From: Siphonodentalium dalli
Lineage: Eukaryota; Mollusca; Scaphopoda; Gadilida; Siphonodentaliidae
Reading direction: 5' to 3'
Length of the DNA: 64,000 bases
Assembly (NCBI GenBank): GCA_032622095.1
Contig: CP136066.1
Coordinates: forward strand, 187,464,716-187,528,715
Shown: positions 12,851-23,250 of the stretch, piece by piece
Layout: every line of letters begins with the position of its first letter
How positions within the stretch are numbered: position 1 is the stretch's first letter
Translations under genes and position numbers: made by a program
The notes under the pieces: model-generated
Database searches by the model: none
What the model was told of the DNA's origin: nothing
Seen by the model: only the letters and a program-made list of their open reading frames with translations

Positions 12851-13005
12851 ACCTACAAGTTTTGGTTGAATACCCGAATTATCTCATGAGTGGGTGCAAG
12901 GAAGTACAGAATTTCCACGAGCGGCTACAAGCCGCGAGTGGAAATTCTGTACTTCCTTGCACCCACTCATGAGATAATCCGGGTATTCAACCAAAACCCG
13001 TAGGT
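12851..13005. mobile_element. Near-perfect 155-bp foldback element
   Basis: Two 75-bp arms pair without any indel around a 5-base loop (12,926-12,930), with only about six or seven mismatches. It contains ATCTCATGAGTGGGTGCAAG. No target duplication is visible. The high arm identity suggests recent insertion or repair by gene conversion within the hairpin. Confidence 0.75.
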
Positions 13006-13400
13006 TTTCTTTTTATTATATGCGCTATAAACCGCACCAAAACTGCTAATTTTGTCCTACAGTTCACTTCAAATTGTTAGAAAGCTTCGACATTTGCATT
13101 TTGTTTACATTCCATCAATTGATTTGCTCACCACCGAATGACAAATATCGAGCATAGCCGCCATAAGAAATAGTCCCCATTGTTTTATTCTGAAATGATG
13201 CGAGAAAATTAATGTATACATAATTTAGTGATAAGAATATATTAAAACAAATGAGTTAACATTATAACAATTAAATAACAGTTTATGAACCGTGAAAATC
13301 AATAATTACAACAATAGTCCGGCTGTTATTGATACGCTTTGAAACTTAATGTGATTCGCCGCTATAAACCGGAAGTAATCTCCGAAAAAGTAATACTATT

Positions 13401-13466
13401 GTGTTATCCATCGAGTCGGTCAGTGTTATCCATCGAGTCGGTCAGTGTTATCCATCGAGTCGGTCC
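13401..13466. repeat. Three tandem copies of a 22-bp unit
   Basis: GTGTTATCCATCGAGTCGGT with two further bases repeats at 13,401, 13,423 and 13,445 without change, followed by a broken inverted copy (GGCGATGGATATAACAC). A small minisatellite, likely variable in length. Confidence 0.8.
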
Positions 13467-13624
13467 AGGCGATGGATATAACACTCTACGCCACGGCAAT
13501 TTCCCACTATTTAATGGGGAAGCATATAATAAAGAGTGATACCATGCAAAAATAATCACTCAACCATGCAGGGTAGATATGCCTACAGCTACATGTATAC
13601 TGAAATGGAGCTAGGGTACTGCGA

Positions 13625-13697
13625 ATATTCGAGATTCGAAAGTCAAATTCGATTCGAATTCGAGTCGAAATTGCCAACTCGAAATTTCGAATATACA
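13625..13697. repeat. TTCGAA/ATTCGA simple-sequence block
   Basis: Overlapping TTCGAA, ATTCGA and TCGAAA words in both orientations make a short palindromic simple sequence. A similar block built of ATTCGATTCGAT lies at 14,600-14,655 in the left arm and 63,637-63,692 in the right arm. Confidence 0.6.
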
Positions 13698-15461
13698 CTG
13701 ATGGAAAAGTAGGCTGTTTACGGACAAGTACACACATCGATCTTAGCTGTTTTTGTGCCACTTAATTACAGAAAATGATGTATATATGCATCTTATAATT
13801 CTTATTGTACATCGCGATTATATATATTAAATATAAGTATAACCAGCAATTAGCCACTATAGGACTACTAAATACGCCTGAATTCTAGCTTTGAACATGG
13901 TAGCCAAAAGCCCGGAGATCACCGATGGACCGACAACGCACGTGAATAATAATAGCTATGAGACTGAGCAACCGCTATAGCGTTATCTGCCGTCTATCCG
14001 TCTCATATTCTGCATTATGTAGTATAGCTGAGAATTTAAACAACACGTGTTCCCGGCATCGGAGCGTTCTTTGACACTTGACAAAATGTCGTCGTTATTC
14101 ATGTTTATTTTAAACATGATAAAGCTGCAGGTAGTGCAGGGACTTAAACTTGAGATGAATGCAACCTGATGTATAAATCGCAGGCATCTGGGACAATGAC
14201 CCATCTATGGAATCATCTGTCCAAGAAGCATCCAGCACTACATAATCAGGCTACCCTGCGACTGTTGTTGCATCTTCAAGTTTATAACAACGGGTGATTC
14301 CGAATGTCGATTTGAAATTTTGCATGTACATGCAGACTGTACAAATTTCGCGTGATTTTAGTTCTGATAATCCGTTTAGTGGTTATATATTTATCGTCGT
14401 GACGGCCGCATAGACGTTTTTTTTAAATCTGCCTTTTTTTCTCGACAATTATCATTTGAAGTTAATAGTATTGCAAACGACGATTCATCGCCACATAAGT
14501 TATGGTGGAACTTCTTGCATGTAGTTGATAGAACGTTTCACAAATCGTCTAATCGTTGAAAAAACATGCCCAATTGAGAATGTACCACACATATATGATT
14601 CGATTCGATATTCGATTCGATTTCCAGAATTCGATTCGATATTCGATTCGATCAAAATATCCAATTCGCAGGACCCTAAATGGAGCCTATACAAGCATCC
14701 ACTATACATTTTGTTGACTCCTTGTTTGTGTGACCCTCTGCTGGAACAGGTGGTTGAGCTTGCATGTATGTGTGGCCATCCAGAAATATCAGTCTATAGA
14801 TTATATATACTGTATCAGAGAAATGGAGGCACAGGCTCAGTATAAGTCTTCAATTCTTCATGCAGAAATAAGGGTGTTTAATGGGATAATGCATCTTTAA
14901 CAGGACTGAAGGTCAAGCTGGGTACCCAAAGCACCTTTTCAGGCAAGACCAAAATGAGATGACAATGATCCCTTCGGACTGATGCTAACTTGTAAACTAC
15001 AACTTACAAAGTTAACTACATGTATCGATAGGTATACCTACATTGTACATGTACAGTATATATGTACAGTTAAATTTGCTGAACATTTGTTAGTTTATAG
15101 TAGGTCATTTGATGCTTTTGGGATGCTAACTGACTGAATAAGCCAATAAATTAATTCCATTATTACCTGAATAATAGCACCTGTAGATTCGGTGTTGTGT
15201 GGCTAGTGTACATGTAGGCTATAGCACATTGTATATCTAAATTCATATTTCAGGAGGACAATTCTTAATCCCCACCTTGGACAAGCTTACCGATACAACT
15301 GTGCTATCGCATCTTCTCAAGTGATCTGCTGATAGCTTCCAGATCTTGGCTGCTGCAGGGACTATATTAACACTGACCTCCAAGATACTGATCCGTTAGT
15401 ATGTTAACACTGCTAAATATCCATTTGAATGGTGCTATTTATTTTATTCATGAATATACCA
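13698..15461. other. Non-coding sequence spanning the last visible pairing base
   Basis: Includes 14,292, the base that pairs with the window end. Beyond the simple ATTCGA block I see no gene. The 106-codon frame at 14,525-14,845 is mostly that simple sequence. The arm-side part is mirrored at 62,831-64,000. Confidence 0.55.
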
Positions 15462-15796
15462 CAGTTCTTCCCACGAGACGGGAGCGATTGCTCTCGCACC
15501 CGTATGCACTCGCAATTTAGAATTCACGGGTGGTAAAATTTGCACTCGTACATCTTGTCAAAATGTTGATGGTCACTGTAATTGTTGATTCATTATTGAA
15601 CTATTTGAAGGTACATTTTCCATCTCACTTAAATTATGGACATGTAAAAGTGTAACTGGATATAGGTCTATCCTACAATGACATTTTGTTTGAGAAAATC
15701 CGAAATTAAAGTTATATTATGCGTGCAATTACACCCGTTTCTGAATTGCGAGAGCAAATAAATGCTCTCGCTGTGTTTTCCTCATGGGAAGGACTG
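15462..15796. mobile_element. 335-bp inverted-repeat (MITE-like) element
   Basis: The ends CAGTTCTTCCCA and (reversed) CAGTCCTTCCCA form inverted repeats, with GC-rich words such as GCGAGAGCA near both ends. No clean target duplication is visible. A diverged copy in the other orientation lies near 4,985-5,207 and a mirror copy lies in the right arm. Confidence 0.7.
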
Positions 15797-16899
15797 ATCA
15801 ATACCAATAACAAGATTCTGGGCATATAATATTGATTATCATGTCACCTGGTGATGTCATGATGGGTGAGTATTTGTAGAGGCAGCTAGATATTTCTCTC
15901 TAAATCACGGATATGAAAATGGAATAAGGGTAGGACCATGTAATAAATATATTTTATAGCATTTTTTTTCCGTACATTATAGTTTAATGTTACCGGTACA
16001 TGCATTTGATAAAACTTGCTGCATCAAAAATTCTGAGCAATCCTCCTGTTTGGTTTCAGACCAAGTCAATATGATACTAGTCGCTACAATCCAGTTTGGG
16101 AACATAAACGAACATACTGAAATCCAGGGGATATAGAGGCACTTGTTTTATGATTGACAGGTACAAAATTTATTCTACTTGAATTTCAACAGAAAATTAA
16201 AGAAAAATGTGACCTGATATTGAATTTTCGTGACAGGGGATAAAATAAATATTTATCGTGGAATCGGGTCTCAAAAGTCACGTAAATAATGTAATCTCGA
16301 GCTGGGAACTTTACGTACCGATGAATAAATCATTAAGCAACATGTATGAACAATGAAGTACATTCCCGCGTTATTTTTCGACTTTATACGGTTCCCTGTC
16401 AAAACTTATAAAAAATTCCCGGGTTTCGAACTGATAGAATTTGATCTCTACGGGCGTTAGCCAGAGTAGAGATTCATGGCATGATCTAGATAATAAAGAA
16501 AGATGCAACTTTAATGGATTTCAAGAATGGCTCAAGTATTATAAGACAGTATAACAAGCCTCACCAAAAAATTTTGCATCGAAAAAAGACATCCTTTTTC
16601 ATGATGGATGGAATATGATAGCAAATAACTTTGAACAATAATATCATGGTTACAAAAACCTTCTTGGTCTTCTCTTTCACATATGTTTTCTGGCAAAATT
16701 TCAGCACAGTTCCATGGTAATTCATACTCATAAATATAAATAAAAGAATACTGTATGTAGGCTCACATACATGTATGTCGCAGGAGTTCATCTCTTCCAA
16801 CAACCTAGCAACTTGTCAAATTTCACTCTTGGACAAGCCCTTGTCTAATCAGAGAGGGAGACTCCTGGTAGATTACACTGATTGTTGTCAGGGATGGAC
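15797..16899. other. No recognisable feature (mirrored at 61,393-62,495)
   Basis: AT-rich sequence containing one small hairpin, ATCTCTAC / GTAGAGAT, at 16,444-16,473. Frames near 16,561-17,095 have no family signature. Confidence 0.5.
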
Positions 16900-17115
16900 T
16901 TTTGTTACATTGTGTTTGTCTTACATGGATCCTATTGCCTATTGTTGTTTTCACTGTCATCTGGTTTATGTGGAAATGTGGAGTTTTTTTCAGCCTGTGC
17001 ATATATCTCAACCAATGGTTATAGGATCTGAATGAAATTTGGTATGGAGGTTCACCATCACGATTGATTTCAAAAGAGGGGCAAATGACGTTCATATTTT
17101 TTCCATTTTAGAGTC
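16900..17115 (+). repeat. Diverged core unit related to TCCG-type elements
   Basis: The words GAATGAAATTTGGTATGG, GGTTCACCATCACGA and TTCCATTTTAGAGT match, with changes, the cores at 20,510-20,600 and 30,055-30,120. It seems to be an older, headless copy next to the 17.1 kb element. The mirror lies at about 61,177-61,392. Confidence 0.45.
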
Positions 17116-17119
17116 CTCC

Positions 17120-17850
17120 TTTTTATACCCACACTTTCGATGAAAATGGGGGGTATACTGGATTGACTGCTTCCGTCCGTCACGCTTTCTCCCTCCGTGT
17201 GTCCGTCCGTCCGTCCTCATAACTCGAACAACTATGAACCGATTTCAATAAATTTTTGTATGCAATCTCCTTAGGACTGCCTCTCCGCATGATGCTAATT
17301 GCGGTTTGGTCCGACTTTTTTTTTTTAAGTTACGCCTCATTTTCGACTTATTTTGACTTAGAAAATTCCGTCCGTCCTCATAACTCGAACAACTAGGAAC
17401 CGATTTCAATAATGTTTTGTATGCAATCTCCTTAGGACTGCCTCTCCGCATGATGCTAATTGCGGTTTGGTCCGACTTTTTTTTTTTAAGTTACGCCTCA
17501 TTTTCAACTTATTTTGACTTAGAAAATTTTGTCCGACTTAATAACTTTTAACAAATATGAACCGCTTTCAATAATTTTTGGTATACATGCTTTTCACAAT
17601 ACCCTCTCTACATGATGCGGCTAGGGATTGGCTCAGACTCGACAAAAGCCATCTTAGATGTTAAGGTTGCGTTTCATTTTTGGGTATATGGACCTTTCAC
17701 AACTATAATCAATATCTCGGTTGAGTTCAAAAACCGAGTTATGATTCTGAAGGGAAAAAAACCCGGATTAGAGCCATCTTTGATGAGCAACCCTAGTTTT
17801 GTCATCCTTGGGTGGGAGTATTTATACTTAATGGTATGCTTGAAATCTCG
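17120..17850 (+). repeat. TCCG-type tandem element, left arm
   Basis: It starts with a hairpin of TATACCC and GGGTATA (17,125-17,158), then a run of TCCG units (17,170-17,216), then two and a half copies of a unit of about 155 bp (CATAACTCGAACAACTA, GGACTGCCTCTCCGCATGAT, TTTTTAAGTTACGCCTCA). Hairpin head, ACGG/TCCG microsatellite and tandem core is the layout described for bivalve 'pearl' elements and related Helentron derivatives. Exact boundaries are uncertain. Confidence 0.6.
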
Positions 17851-18588
17851 CTGATTTTGTTTGTTATTATCACAAGTTGAAAAACTTTTTCTCAGAGTTG
17901 ATAGTTGAAAAGTTGCAAAAATAAACAAATTACTGTTTTATCAGGGCTGCATGGATATCTTCATCACACATCATCCTGCCTAACTGGGAATTATATCATA
18001 CTTAGGGGTGCCACGATTAATCGTATAATCGATGAACCGTTGATAAAGCCGATAATCGATTACCACTTCAGTCGTCGATTAATCTGTGTTATTTATATCG
18101 GATGTCAGAAGATGCCGGGTATTTTTGAATACCGTGTTTATTTTACAAAGTTCTATCTACAACCGAGGTGTTAACATCCTTTGATCGCGTACCAAAGAGA
18201 TTCCAATAACATGAGTACTACTGATATATGTTGCAAACAGTCGGCAGTTCATTTGATGATGCGACCAGGCTTGGGGCAATTACTTGTGAATGTAATCAAT
18301 TACAATTACAATTACTTCAACATTTTTCAATTACAATTACAATTCCCATTACATCTATTTCACCATGTAATTAATTACAATTACAATTACTTTGAAATGT
18401 AATTCAATTACAATTACATTTCAGCACATAATGGAAGTAGGAACAGTTTTAATTATATAAACTTTATTTGATAACAAAACATAAATTTAATACAAGCAAG
18501 ATGAAATACACGGTGAAGCACACTTGGTACAGAGCAGCCAATGTACTGAGTCCAGTATAGGTGTTCGAAGAACTGAGCGAATCATGAT

Positions 18589-18808
18589 TTATAGCTGGCA
18601 ACTCCAGCGTGTTGCATTGGCAGCTTGTAGTCGGGGTTGATCTTCTAGAAATTGGAATGATATCAGAGATTTATGAACTTTGCTAACTATCTTCAATGCT
18701 TTGGCATTCTTGACCGATGTTTTTGCATACTGAAAGATCCTAGTAGGTTGTTGATCACTTGCTGATGGTGCTTGTGTGACTGGATTCATACACATCTTGG
18801 TGCTTTCG
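18589..18808 (-). pseudogene. hAT transposase fragment (broken)
   Basis: The exon starting at 18,808 follows a pyrimidine-rich tract ending TTTTATAG. In the frame set by the BED exon it gives RKHQDVYESS and stops about 17 codons in. One base out of phase, the reading frame 18,795-18,589 encodes a 68-residue piece ending NATRWSCQL and a stop. The motif ATRW(N/S) is a signature in the middle of hAT transposases, usually seen as TRWNS. The phase change between the BED part and the TRW part, the two stops and the lack of the C-terminal dimerisation region show that this is a dead copy. Order and strand agree with the nested element's polarity. Confidence 0.65.
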
Positions 18809-19184
18809 CTATAAAATGAAAATAATAGAGTATTTTAGTAACACACATGTATTCATCATTTAATTATTAAGGGAATAAGACTATCTCAGTAAGTCAGACA
18901 CACAGCCAGGCCAATTGTAAAGGACAATGAGATAATCAACACTCTGATTGCAATTAGAGCCATAAACTTAATTAGCCTTTGTGGCCACCAGCTTACTGGT
19001 AACACAATGCCTCCACTAGACAGTGCTAATTGGGGGATTATTGAGGCAGATATTTGTCCCCACTTTGTCATTCAGTTGCAAATTAGAAGGGACAAGAAAC
19101 AATGCATATACCAATACCACCATATGACTGAGGTTATATGTCAATGGAATTAAACAAAACTAATACATAGAAATGGAAACTTAC

Positions 19185-19283
19185 CTTCAGATGTGTCACA
19201 AAATTGGAGGTAACTTTTTTGGAACTGGATATTGTAGTTGGGGAAAGTTTGCACTTCACTTTCATAGGACACGATGTGTTTTT
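19185..19283 (-). pseudogene. BED zinc-finger exon of a hAT transposase (remnant)
   Basis: On the minus strand a 99-base segment is bounded by an acceptor TTTGCAG and a consensus donor AAG|GTAAGT (intron side at 19,184). It reads 33 codons ending SNFVTHLK. Joined to the next exon starting at 18,808 it continues RKHQDVYE, giving the H-x4-H half of a BED finger (HLKRKH), the usual DNA-binding N-terminus of hAT transposases. The first half reads CKLS where C-x2-C is expected, so the second zinc-binding cysteine appears to be serine, and the finger is probably dead. The intron would be 18,809-19,184, 376 bases. Inference rests on motif order and splice signals; no alignment was run. Confidence 0.7.
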
Positions 19284-20397
19284 CTGCAAATTAAAATGCT
19301 GCCAGATTTTTTGTAGACATGTTGATAGCATTAGCAATGGTTGGTATGACTTTCTACCATAGCACATATACCATATCAGATGGAGATAATGAAACATGAT
19401 CATAAGAGTGATATATTATAGTGATCTATTGTCAATTATTTGAAGTTGGTTTCTCAGTGTATTTATCAAAACAAGCCTTCTACCTCAAAGGTTAACCAAT
19501 GCTTAAGCAAACAAACAGGAGGTGTCAACAGAATTCACCATTGAGACACAGTGGATAAAAACTCAGTATTGTGACAACAAAGTGATAGACAGTCACCAGT
19601 CTTACACTTTGAAATTTGGGGAAAAAAACATTTGAAGAAACCATTGGATGAATCATGAAAGAGAACTTTGAGAAGAAACAAGTACCTGTGATTTTGAAGT
19701 AATTGAAATTAGATCCTAATTACAATTACAATTACATCCTAACCAATTACAATTGCAATTACATGTAATTGAGAATAAACTGAATTACCAATTACATGCA
19801 ATTACTTGAAAAAAATGTAATTAATTACAATCAATTACAATTACCCCATCCCTGGATGCGACATGGTTTCTCGTCGGATCGTTGTATATTCTACAAATTG
19901 GCCGCACTGCAGATTTTAACACATTGCGACATCGTTGTATATTTTAGTATACTTGAAAGGTGGCAATATGTCTTTGAAATGTGCCGACTGTCACCGTGTT
20001 CAATGAACTGAATGCACTCGCCCTTGAATCTGATTGGACCAATGGGATGTTGATTGACATTCTCTCTAAAACCAGGGAACAATATATATATGGCATTTTA
20101 ATCAGTGATGTTCTCCCCAATTGCATTGCAAGTGTACTTTGTTTGTATAAGTACAAATGTATACTTAGAAGTTACTAGTAAAGGCTATCGCATATCGTGA
20201 GGTGAATGCTGAATGAAACGGACTGTTATCAAATACTTAAATTGTTCTGAGTCATGCAATTTGCAGGTGGGGCACACGTTTGTGATTGTTAACCACGCTC
20301 TGAAAGTTTGATGAAACTTATAGTTTCCATAACATTTGATTCCTTTATTTAGGAACAACCGGCGGTCCATTGTTCATTCCTACTTTTGTATTGTTTT

Positions 20398-20960
20398 ACC
20401 CCCTTTTTTTTAAAAAGGGGGGTATACTGTTTTGCACCTGTCTGTCCGTCCGTCCGTACGTCCGTCCGATGTCTGTTCATGTCATAACTTGAACAATAGT
20501 GCTCGGACCTCAATGAAATTAGGTATGGATGTTCACTACTATGAGGACATTAAATAGAGGGTTCCATCGTTTTGTTCGGATTTTCCATTCTAGAGTTATT
20601 CATCTTTGTTTATCTGGAAATGTTGGATTTTTGGTCCATCTGGTGTCTGTTCATGTCGTAACTTCAACAGTTGTGCTGGGATCTCAATGTAATTTGGAAT
20701 GTATGTTGGCTGTTTGGTCCATCCGATGTCTGTTCGGGTCATAACTTGAACAGTAATGCTCGGATCTCAATGAAATTTTGTATGGATGTTCACCACTATG
20801 AGGACAATTAATGGCACATTCACCTGTTTTGTTTTGTTTTTTTTGTGCTATAGTTATTCATCTTCGTTTATATGAAAATGCTGATTTTTGGGTCCATCTG
20901 TCTGAGTATAGCAGTCATAAGTTATAGATATGCCCACACTAGGCGGTATGTCACTAGGGG
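20398..20960 (+). repeat. TCCG-type element nested in the outer hAT
   Basis: A hairpin (CCCCTTTTTTTT / AAAAAGGGGGG, then TATACTG) is followed by CCTGTCTGTCCGTCCGTCC and by two to three core units of about 180-240 bp, each with TCATAACTTGAACA and ATGAAATTNNGTATGGATGTTCACNACTATGAGGACA. Same head as the element at 29.95 kb. Absent from the right arm because the host hAT was excised there. Confidence 0.6.
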
Positions 20961-21335
20961 GTATGTACCGGACGACAGTCCATCTCTGTGGCTATTCCTA
21001 AAACTTAAATTAATCGCTACGTTCGTTCTAATGAACTCACAAATATTATAACCATAACATCGCTGAGAACTGTGCTGGTATTCAATACATTGTGCTCATT
21101 AGTCATTAACAGTGGTTTATGATGCATTTTATTAACGTAAAAATTACATCAGCCAATGTCTCAAATGACCAGCGACAGTGCAGTTATTGAGTTAACGAGC
21201 ACCCAGGCAATAGGCCATATTACGGTATACTTCCACTGATGTTATTAATATTAGGTACGATTAATCGATTATAGTCGATTATTGACGCCCGATTATCGAT
21301 TATCAAAATCAATAGTCGTGGCACCTCTAATCGTA

Positions 21336-21955
21336 CTAGCTGGTGGACCCGACTTCGCCGGGGCGGTTTCCCCTCTGCTTTCTGGCAAAATGTGCGATTT
21401 GACCTTGAATTGACCATTTTGAAGGTCAAGGTCAGGTCGGGGTCACGATTTGTCCCATCCAAAACACTCCTCGGACAAAAGTAACCGTAGGTACCAAATT
21501 TCGTCAAAATACCGTCAAAATTCGCAATTTGACCTTGAATTGACCATTTTGAAGGTTAGGTCGGGGTCACGATTGGACCCGTCCAAAACACTCCCCGAAC
21601 AAAATTATCCCTAGGTCTCAAATTTATCGAAATTTGTCCGTTTTACCCGATTTGAACTTTGAAGGTCAAGATCAGGTCGGGGTCACGATTTGACTCGTCC
21701 AAAAGACTCCCCGGACAAAGGTACCGGTACCTATAGGTATCAAATTTCGTCTAAATCCGTCCCGTTTTACCAGATTTGACCTTGAATTGACATTTTTGAA
21801 GGTCAAGGTCAGGTCAGGGTCACGATTTGACCCATCCAAAACATTCCCCAGACAAAAGTAACCCTAGGTATAAAAATTTCGTCAAAATCTGTCAGGCAGT
21901 TTTCCCGGTCATTGCTAACAAACAAACAGACAGAAGTCCCAAAATATATATTAGA
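21336..21955 (-). mobile_element. Non-autonomous Helitron, left-arm copy
   Basis: Read on the minus strand it starts TCTAATATATATTTTGGGAC after an A and ends with a small GC hairpin (around CCCCGGCGAAGTCGGG), seven bases and CTAG before a T. These are the canonical Helitron marks: 5' TC, 3' hairpin plus CTRR, and insertion between A and T without target duplication. The interior is four diverged units of about 120 bp containing TTGACCTTGAATTGACCA and GGTCGGGGTCACGATT. No Rep/helicase gene. The outer hAT's right-hand target copy overlaps its last two bases. Confidence 0.85.
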
Positions 21956-23130
21956 TCTTTTATCTTTTCACACATAAACATGAACCCAGTGATTTTTTCT
22001 TCTCAATGTAATAGATACAGTAACATATTTTGGGTTGGTGCAGAAAAATACCACTTATATATAGGCATTTCTTTGACACAAGGAATCTAATGCTGTGGAC
22101 TAGAGTTGTCGAAGAGCACAACAATTGGTATCAAATTTATTGACGCTGACATCAACCACATGTATATTAAGAGGATATCTCGTGATTTGAGTGCACAAAA
22201 ACAATTATCTCATTGAGGAAACCAGACAAATGTTTATTTTCCTGAGTGAAAATGTTTGGTATCAAAAACAGTAAAGTTTAATGAATAGTATCTGTTTTTA
22301 TTTATTTGTTCAACAGTAATTATTTAAATAGAGATTAATGTGAAGGCACATACATGAAGGTAACATGATGGATCTTTGAAATTGTGTTGTACATCTCTCT
22401 GATTTCCTAACTCTCTACACAAGCACTATACTCTATAGGATATCTCATTTTATACTCGTAATGGTCCGCTTCATAAGTTATTTGCAACAGTTAATTTACT
22501 GGACTGGATTGAATTTCTGAATCAAAGAGTGTCCACAATATAAACATGCTTCTTTAATGACCCAAGACTTTGTGGTGATCTATAATTCACTCATGTTAAT
22601 CTTATATCATTTCTCATACTCTCGTTAATTTCCATGAATGGCAATTTGGTTTAACTCAAGTTGTTTTAAATATTCAATTCGATCCGAAATTTGATATTTG
22701 CAGAATCTTACTTAAATTTAAGCAAACTATCTGAAACTATGGACAAAATCAGTTTAAAAAGATTGCAGCAGTACAATTTCAAGTTGATAATCCAATGTCA
22801 TATAGACAAACAGTCTACCACCATATTGTGGTACATATTAATTTATTCTGAGTGATTATAAAGTACCTGTATATTTTATTTTTAGATATCGTAGCTATAT
22901 CCCAATGTGAACAGAAATTGGACCATAACTTATCAAATGAGCTATTGGACGAGAACAAAAGGATATGAATCTTAATAAAGGTAATGATTTAAAGCTGCAT
23001 TTACTATTATACTCAGTGACATTGGCAAAAAAATGAGTTATCACAAAAAGCAAAAAAGTGGTTGCAATTATACAAAAAATGTATTGTCGATTAGGTTGTT
23101 AAGGATAGTATATGATAAAGTGATGTGGAT

Positions 23131-23250
23131 TTTAGCTCACCTAATGTGAAGTCTCGGGTGGAGCTATAGTCATCCGTCCGTCTGTATATATTTGGTCCTT
23201 GGGTGACTGGGGCAGATCCAGCCGAAACAATGCCTGGTCTATTGGTGGCA
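23131..23250 (+). repeat. Short hairpin-headed TCCG fragment, left arm
   Basis: AGCTCACC and GGTGGAGCT form a stem, followed by CATCCGTCCGTCTG and the phrase TTTGGTCCTTGGGTGACTGG. Same head as the 30.9 kb element, truncated after about 100 bases. The mirror lies at 58,358-58,477. Confidence 0.55.

Larger units (their letters stand above)
18266..19854 (-). mobile_element. Nested hAT transposon, 1,589 bp, inside the outer hAT
   Basis: The left end CAGGCTTGGGGCAATTAC and the right end (reversed) CAGGGATGGGGTAATTG are imperfect terminal inverted repeats. A perfect 8-bp target duplication GATGCGAC flanks them at 18,258-18,265 and 19,855-19,862. The subterminal regions (18,290-18,425 and 19,710-19,845) are built of AATTAC-type repeats. 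Minus-strand remnants of a BED zinc finger and of a hAT transposase lie inside, in N- to C-terminal order. At under 1.6 kb with stops and a frameshift it cannot encode a full transposase. It is absent from the right arm because it left with the outer element. Confidence 0.93.
18003..21329. mobile_element. Outer hAT-type DNA transposon, 3,327 bp, left arm only
   Basis: The ends are imperfect terminal inverted repeats, TAGGGGTGCCACGA at 18,003 and its reverse complement form TAGAGGTGCCACGA ending at 21,329, followed inward on both sides by AT-rich sequence full of ATCGATTA motifs. It is flanked by 8-bp target duplications ATCATACT (17,995-18,002) and ATCGTACT (21,330-21,337), differing at one base. 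An 8-bp duplication with a TAGGGGTG-type end is characteristic of the hAT superfamily. About 1.6 kb of its length is a second, nested hAT, and another part is a TCCG-type repeat. I recognise no transposase of its own, so it is probably non-autonomous and was moved in trans. The right arm has an excision scar at the same place. Confidence 0.93.

Noticed and set aside
15462-15796. 8-bp target duplication for the 335-bp element
   Set aside because: The flanks ATATACCA and ATCAATAC do not match well enough; superfamily left open.
17208-17640. Tandem units as a CRISPR-like array
   Set aside because: Units of about 155 bp are adjacent and diverged, with no short constant repeat and unique spacer pattern, in what looks like an animal genome.
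19981-20178. 65-codon frame as a transposase part of the outer hAT
   Set aside because: No hAT motif (BED finger, TRW or C-terminal dimerisation region) is visible, and overlapping frames on the other strand are just as long.
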